Shown here: positions 61,821-64,000 of the stretch, in pieces
How the letters are laid out: the number at the start of each line of letters is the position of its first letter
Position numbering within the stretch: the stretch's first letter is position 1
Assembly: GCF_001723605.1 (NCBI RefSeq)
Contig: NZ_CP017111.1
Location: 2,790,001 to 2,854,000 of the forward strand
DNA length: 64,000 nt
From: Sulfurospirillum halorespirans DSM 13726
GTDB lineage: Bacteria; Campylobacterota; Campylobacteria; Campylobacterales; Sulfurospirillaceae
Direction: 5' to 3'
The notes under the pieces: model-generated
Databases searched by the model: none
The model's input: only the letters and a program-made list of their open reading frames with translations
Told to the model about the DNA's origin: nothing
Translations under genes and position numbers: made by a program

Positions 61821-61864
61821 ATAATATAAAACTCTTTAATAAGTCATAATAACCATTATCAATT
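61821..61864 (-). promoter_or_regulatory. Fur-controlled promoter of the iron transporter
   Basis: On the minus strand GATAATGGTTATTATGAC (61860-61843) resembles the Fur box, and it overlaps a -35 TTATGA that stands 17 bases from TATTAT (61826-61821). Fur with iron would block this promoter. Confidence 0.65.
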
Positions 61865-62053
61865 AAAAAGTTAAAGCCTATTTTATTTTTTGATACGGTT
61901 CATTCTAGTGCGCTTATTACCTTTTAAAAGAGAAGTAATTTTGTATACAAACCAAGAGTAGCCTTATCCAAAATAACTACTTTTAAACTGTTAAATAAAC
62001 CTTAAATACCTTGGAGTAGAATGAATTTACTTTCAAACTATTAGGAGGAATTC

Positions 62054-62584
62054 ATGGTTAAAAAACTTTCTTTCGCACTGATGGTAGCGACACTTCCCCT
62101 TTCCCTCTTTGCGGCTGAAACCAAAGTAGCACTCAACCTTGCAACAGCAACTGGCGTTGGTGAAAAAATCGGCGAAGTTACTATTTCTGAGACAAAATAC
62201 GGTCTGGTATTTACCCCTTCTATTAAAGGCGTTCCAGCAGGCATTCATGGTTTCCATGTCCATGCAAATCCTAGTTGTGAACCCTTAAAAGCAGCCGATG
62301 GCAAAGTAACGCCCGCAGGAGCGGCAGGTGGGCACTTTGACCCAAAAGCGACCAATGCACACAAAGGTCCTTACAGTGATGATGGTCACTTAGGCGATCT
62401 TCCTGCACTTTATGCCGATGCCAACGGTGACATCACAACACCTGTTCTTGCTCCAAGACTTACGTCACTGGATCAAATCAAAGAACATGCTTTGATGCTT
62501 CATGCAGGTGGAGACAATCACTCTGACCATCCAGCAATGCTTGGCGGGGGTGGTGCTCGTGTCGCATGTGGTGTTATCAAATAA
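62054..62584 (+). CDS. sodC: Cu/Zn superoxide dismutase, periplasmic
   Basis: 176 residues. Signal peptide [20 protein letters not shown]. Copper and zinc ligands: [14 protein letters not shown] (two copper His and the disulfide Cys), [21 protein letters not shown] (bridging His, zinc His and Asp), and the last copper His in [15 protein letters not shown]. The C-terminal [12 protein letters not shown] holds the active-site Arg and the second Cys. ATG after AGGAGGAATTC. Confidence 0.93.
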   Translation: MVKKLSFALMVATLPLSLFAAETKVALNLATATGVGEKIGEVTISETKYGLVFTPSIKGVPAGIHGFHVHANPSCEPLKAADGKVTPAGAAGGHFDPKATNAHKGPYSDDGHLGDLPALYADANGDITTPVLAPRLTSLDQIKEHALMLHAGGDNHSDHPAMLGGGGARVACGVIK

Positions 62585-62594
62585 TTACACTCTC

Positions 62595-62620
62595 AAAGAG
62601 AGGAGAAAGCTCCTCTCTTT
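62595..62620 (+). terminator. Intrinsic terminator of sodC
   Basis: AAAGAGAGGAG-AAAG-CTCCTCTCTTT, eleven perfect pairs, followed by TCTCTCTTTT, ten bases past the stop. Confidence 0.85.
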
Positions 62621-62761
62621 TCTCTCTTTTATTCCTCTTTTTGCCTCACAATAACAGTGTAAAATACTCAAACTTTTTTCGTCTTTAGTAGCTCTCTTAA
62701 AAAAAGCTTTTCTACCAAAATAAGTTTTAAATTTTATACATTACTATATTGATAAACATAC

Positions 62762-62790
62762 TTGACAATACCCTAGTAAAATGCTATTAT
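62762..62790 (+). promoter_or_regulatory. Sigma70 promoter of the sulfate assimilation operon
   Basis: TTGACA (62762-62767), 17-base spacer, TATTAT (62785-62790), 24 bases before the first ATG, which has AAAGGAGG. Confidence 0.8.
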
Positions 62791-62814
62791 TCTCCAAATT
62801 AAAAAGGAGGCAAC

Positions 62815-63042
62815 ATGGTAGAGCACAAAAAACGTAGTATCGTTAAAGCGATCTCTTGGAGAACACTCGGAACGGTTGACACCATGTTGATCAGTTTTAT
62901 CGTCACGGGAAGCCCACTTGCCGCCGTTTCTATCGGAGCGTTTGAGCTTCTCACCAAAACATTGCTATACTATTTTCATGAAAGAGCGTGGAATAAAATC
63001 GATTTTGGTCGCCAAAAAACACAACCAGAGTATCAAATATGA
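62815..63042 (+). CDS. DUF2061 small membrane protein of the cys operon
   Basis: 75 residues with two short helices: SWRTLGTVDTMLISFIVTGS and AAVSIGAFELLTKTLLYYFHERAW. DUF2061 proteins are often encoded with sulfate assimilation genes, as here, where the stop overlaps cysH as ATGA. Molecular role unknown. Confidence 0.85.
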   Translation: MVEHKKRSIVKAISWRTLGTVDTMLISFIVTGSPLAAVSIGAFELLTKTLLYYFHERAWNKIDFGRQKTQPEYQI

Positions 63043-63734
63043 GCCAAACATACGAAATTAAGGTCGCAGAAGCGATTAACACACTTCAAGAACTCATTGG
63101 AGCCAAAGCTCTTAAAGTCACGTTGGCATTTAGCCATCAAAGTGAAGATGCCATCAACATCTCACTTGCGCAAAAAGCGGGCATTGAGTTTGATCTGTTT
63201 ACCCTTGAAACCCATAAGCTTTTTGATGAGTCATTAGCCTATGAAAAAGAGATCGAAACCTTTTTTGGCGTTGCGATCAAACGCTTTAGCGCAAGTGATG
63301 AACAGATCAAAGCATTGGAAGCAAAGGTCGGAGAGTTTGGCATTTTTGATAACATTGATCTGCGCAAAGAGTGTTGTCATGTACGTAAACTCATCCCTTT
63401 AGCACAGGCACTTAAGGGGTATGATGGCTGGATCAGCGGTATTCGCATCGCACAGTCGATTACAAGAAGCGATACAAAACTGGTAGAGTTTGACGGCAAA
63501 TTTGAACTCTTAAAGTTCAACCCACTCACCCATTTTAGCGATGAGGACGTGGAGCGTTATATGCACGAAAATGCCATTCCTCAAAATGCCTTATACGCCA
63601 AAGGCTTTAAAAGCATCGGCTGTAAGCCCTGTACACGCGCCATTAAAGAAGGCGAAGATATCAGAGCAGGCAGATGGTGGTGGGAAAACCCAGAACATAA
63701 AGAGTGCGGATTGCATCTGCATAAGGAGAAGTAA
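63039..63734 (+). CDS. cysH: Adenylyl-sulfate (APS/PAPS) reductase, assimilatory
   Basis: 231 residues. It reduces activated sulfate to sulfite with thioredoxin or glutathione. TLAFSHQSEDAINISLA is the P-loop-like start. Four cysteines, RKECCHVRK near 114 and GCKPCTRAI near 198, bind a 4Fe-4S cluster, which marks the APS-type enzyme. The catalytic Cys is in KECGLHLH at the C terminus. Confidence 0.9.
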   Translation: MSQTYEIKVAEAINTLQELIGAKALKVTLAFSHQSEDAINISLAQKAGIEFDLFTLETHKLFDESLAYEKEIETFFGVAIKRFSASDEQIKALEAKVGEFGIFDNIDLRKECCHVRKLIPLAQALKGYDGWISGIRIAQSITRSDTKLVEFDGKFELLKFNPLTHFSDEDVERYMHENAIPQNALYAKGFKSIGCKPCTRAIKEGEDIRAGRWWWENPEHKECGLHLHKEK

Positions 63735-63737
63735 GTA

Positions 63738-64000
63738 ATGGATCATTTAGACAGACTCGAAGCCCAGAGTATCTACATTTTGCGAGAAGCGTACAGAAGC
63801 TTCCCAAACCTTGCCATGCTTTGGAGCATCGGCAAAGATAGCACGGTACTTTTGTGGCTCACACGAAAAGCATTTTTTGGGCATGTGCCGTATCCGCTCG
63901 TGCACATCGACACGGCGTTTAAAATTCCTGAGATGATCAAATACCGCGATGAAATCGCGATTCAATGGGACTTAAACTTAGTCGTTGGACAAAACAAAGA
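63738..64000 (+). CDS. cysD: Sulfate adenylyltransferase small subunit, 3' end beyond the window
   Basis: The visible 87 codons begin [21 protein letters not shown] and include [22 protein letters not shown] (the SxGKDS PP-loop), [17 protein letters not shown] and [16 protein letters not shown], matching CysD. With CysN it makes APS from sulfate and ATP. It starts three bases after the cysH stop, with AAGGAG upstream. The window cuts the gene at 64000. Confidence 0.92.
   Translation, partial: MDHLDRLEAQSIYILREAYRSFPNLAMLWSIGKDSTVLLWLTRKAFFGHVPYPLVHIDTAFKIPEMIKYRDEIAIQWDLNLVVGQNK

Overview
The window looks like chromosomal DNA of a free-living, respiratory Campylobacterota (epsilonproteobacterium), most like Sulfurospirillum. 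The clues are low GC, OprD-like porins with Campylobacterota-type signal peptides, ArsS-like and Cus-like two-component systems, a NapC/tetraheme/flavocytochrome c operon like that of Wolinella, a molybdopterin reductase operon with NapGH-like partners, and many 4Fe-4S proteins. This assignment is inference from protein families; no 16S gene or ribosomal marker is present.

Layout. 1-3.3 kb: end of an NAD(P)HX repair gene, purN, thiG and a five-tRNA cluster (Pro, His, Arg, Arg, Leu). 3.4-15.5 kb: a respiratory island on the minus strand, with a porin, then a seven-gene DMSO-reductase-family operon led by a tandem winged-helix-like protein. Two direct copies of a block of about 790 bp (promoter, leader, IS3 transposase start) lie upstream of the porin and upstream of the operon. 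The far edge holds two convergent, truncated IS3 transposases. 15.8-17.8 kb: a two-component system, plausibly for that island. 17.8-32.9 kb: mostly housekeeping and metabolic genes (deoxyribosyltransferase, aldehyde dehydrogenase plus DUF779, 2-hydroxyacid dehydrogenases, nickel/cobalt sensor and exporter, Tex, nitroreductase, dicarboxylate transporter, TauE). 33-38.8 kb: a CecR-YbhGFSR-type ABC exporter operon. 38.9-45 kb: a RelA/SpoT-domain protein, a response regulator broken by a stop codon, a frameshifted porin and a three-gene flavocytochrome c respiratory operon. 45-49.6 kb: small metabolic genes. 49.6-58.3 kb: a Cus-type copper/silver efflux operon with cupredoxin genes, divergent from its two-component system. 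58.3-61.9 kb: a Fur-controlled iron(III) ABC transporter. 62-64 kb: SodC and the start of an assimilatory sulfate reduction operon running off the end.

The most striking signal that ordinary features do not explain is the 10-bp palindrome TTACATGTAA. I count 31 exact copies, against well under one expected. They occur inside genes (as L-H-V-K or L-T-C-K codon runs) and between genes. Three tandem pairs have exactly 20 bp between starts. Two of these pairs lie between convergent genes, form terminator-like hairpins, and contain the upstream gene's stop codon in the first palindrome. The second notable system is the duplicated promoter cassette that puts a porin and the molybdenum reductase operon under apparently identical control. 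The third is an 18-bp box repeated at three promoters of the copper region with identical spacing to the -10 element.
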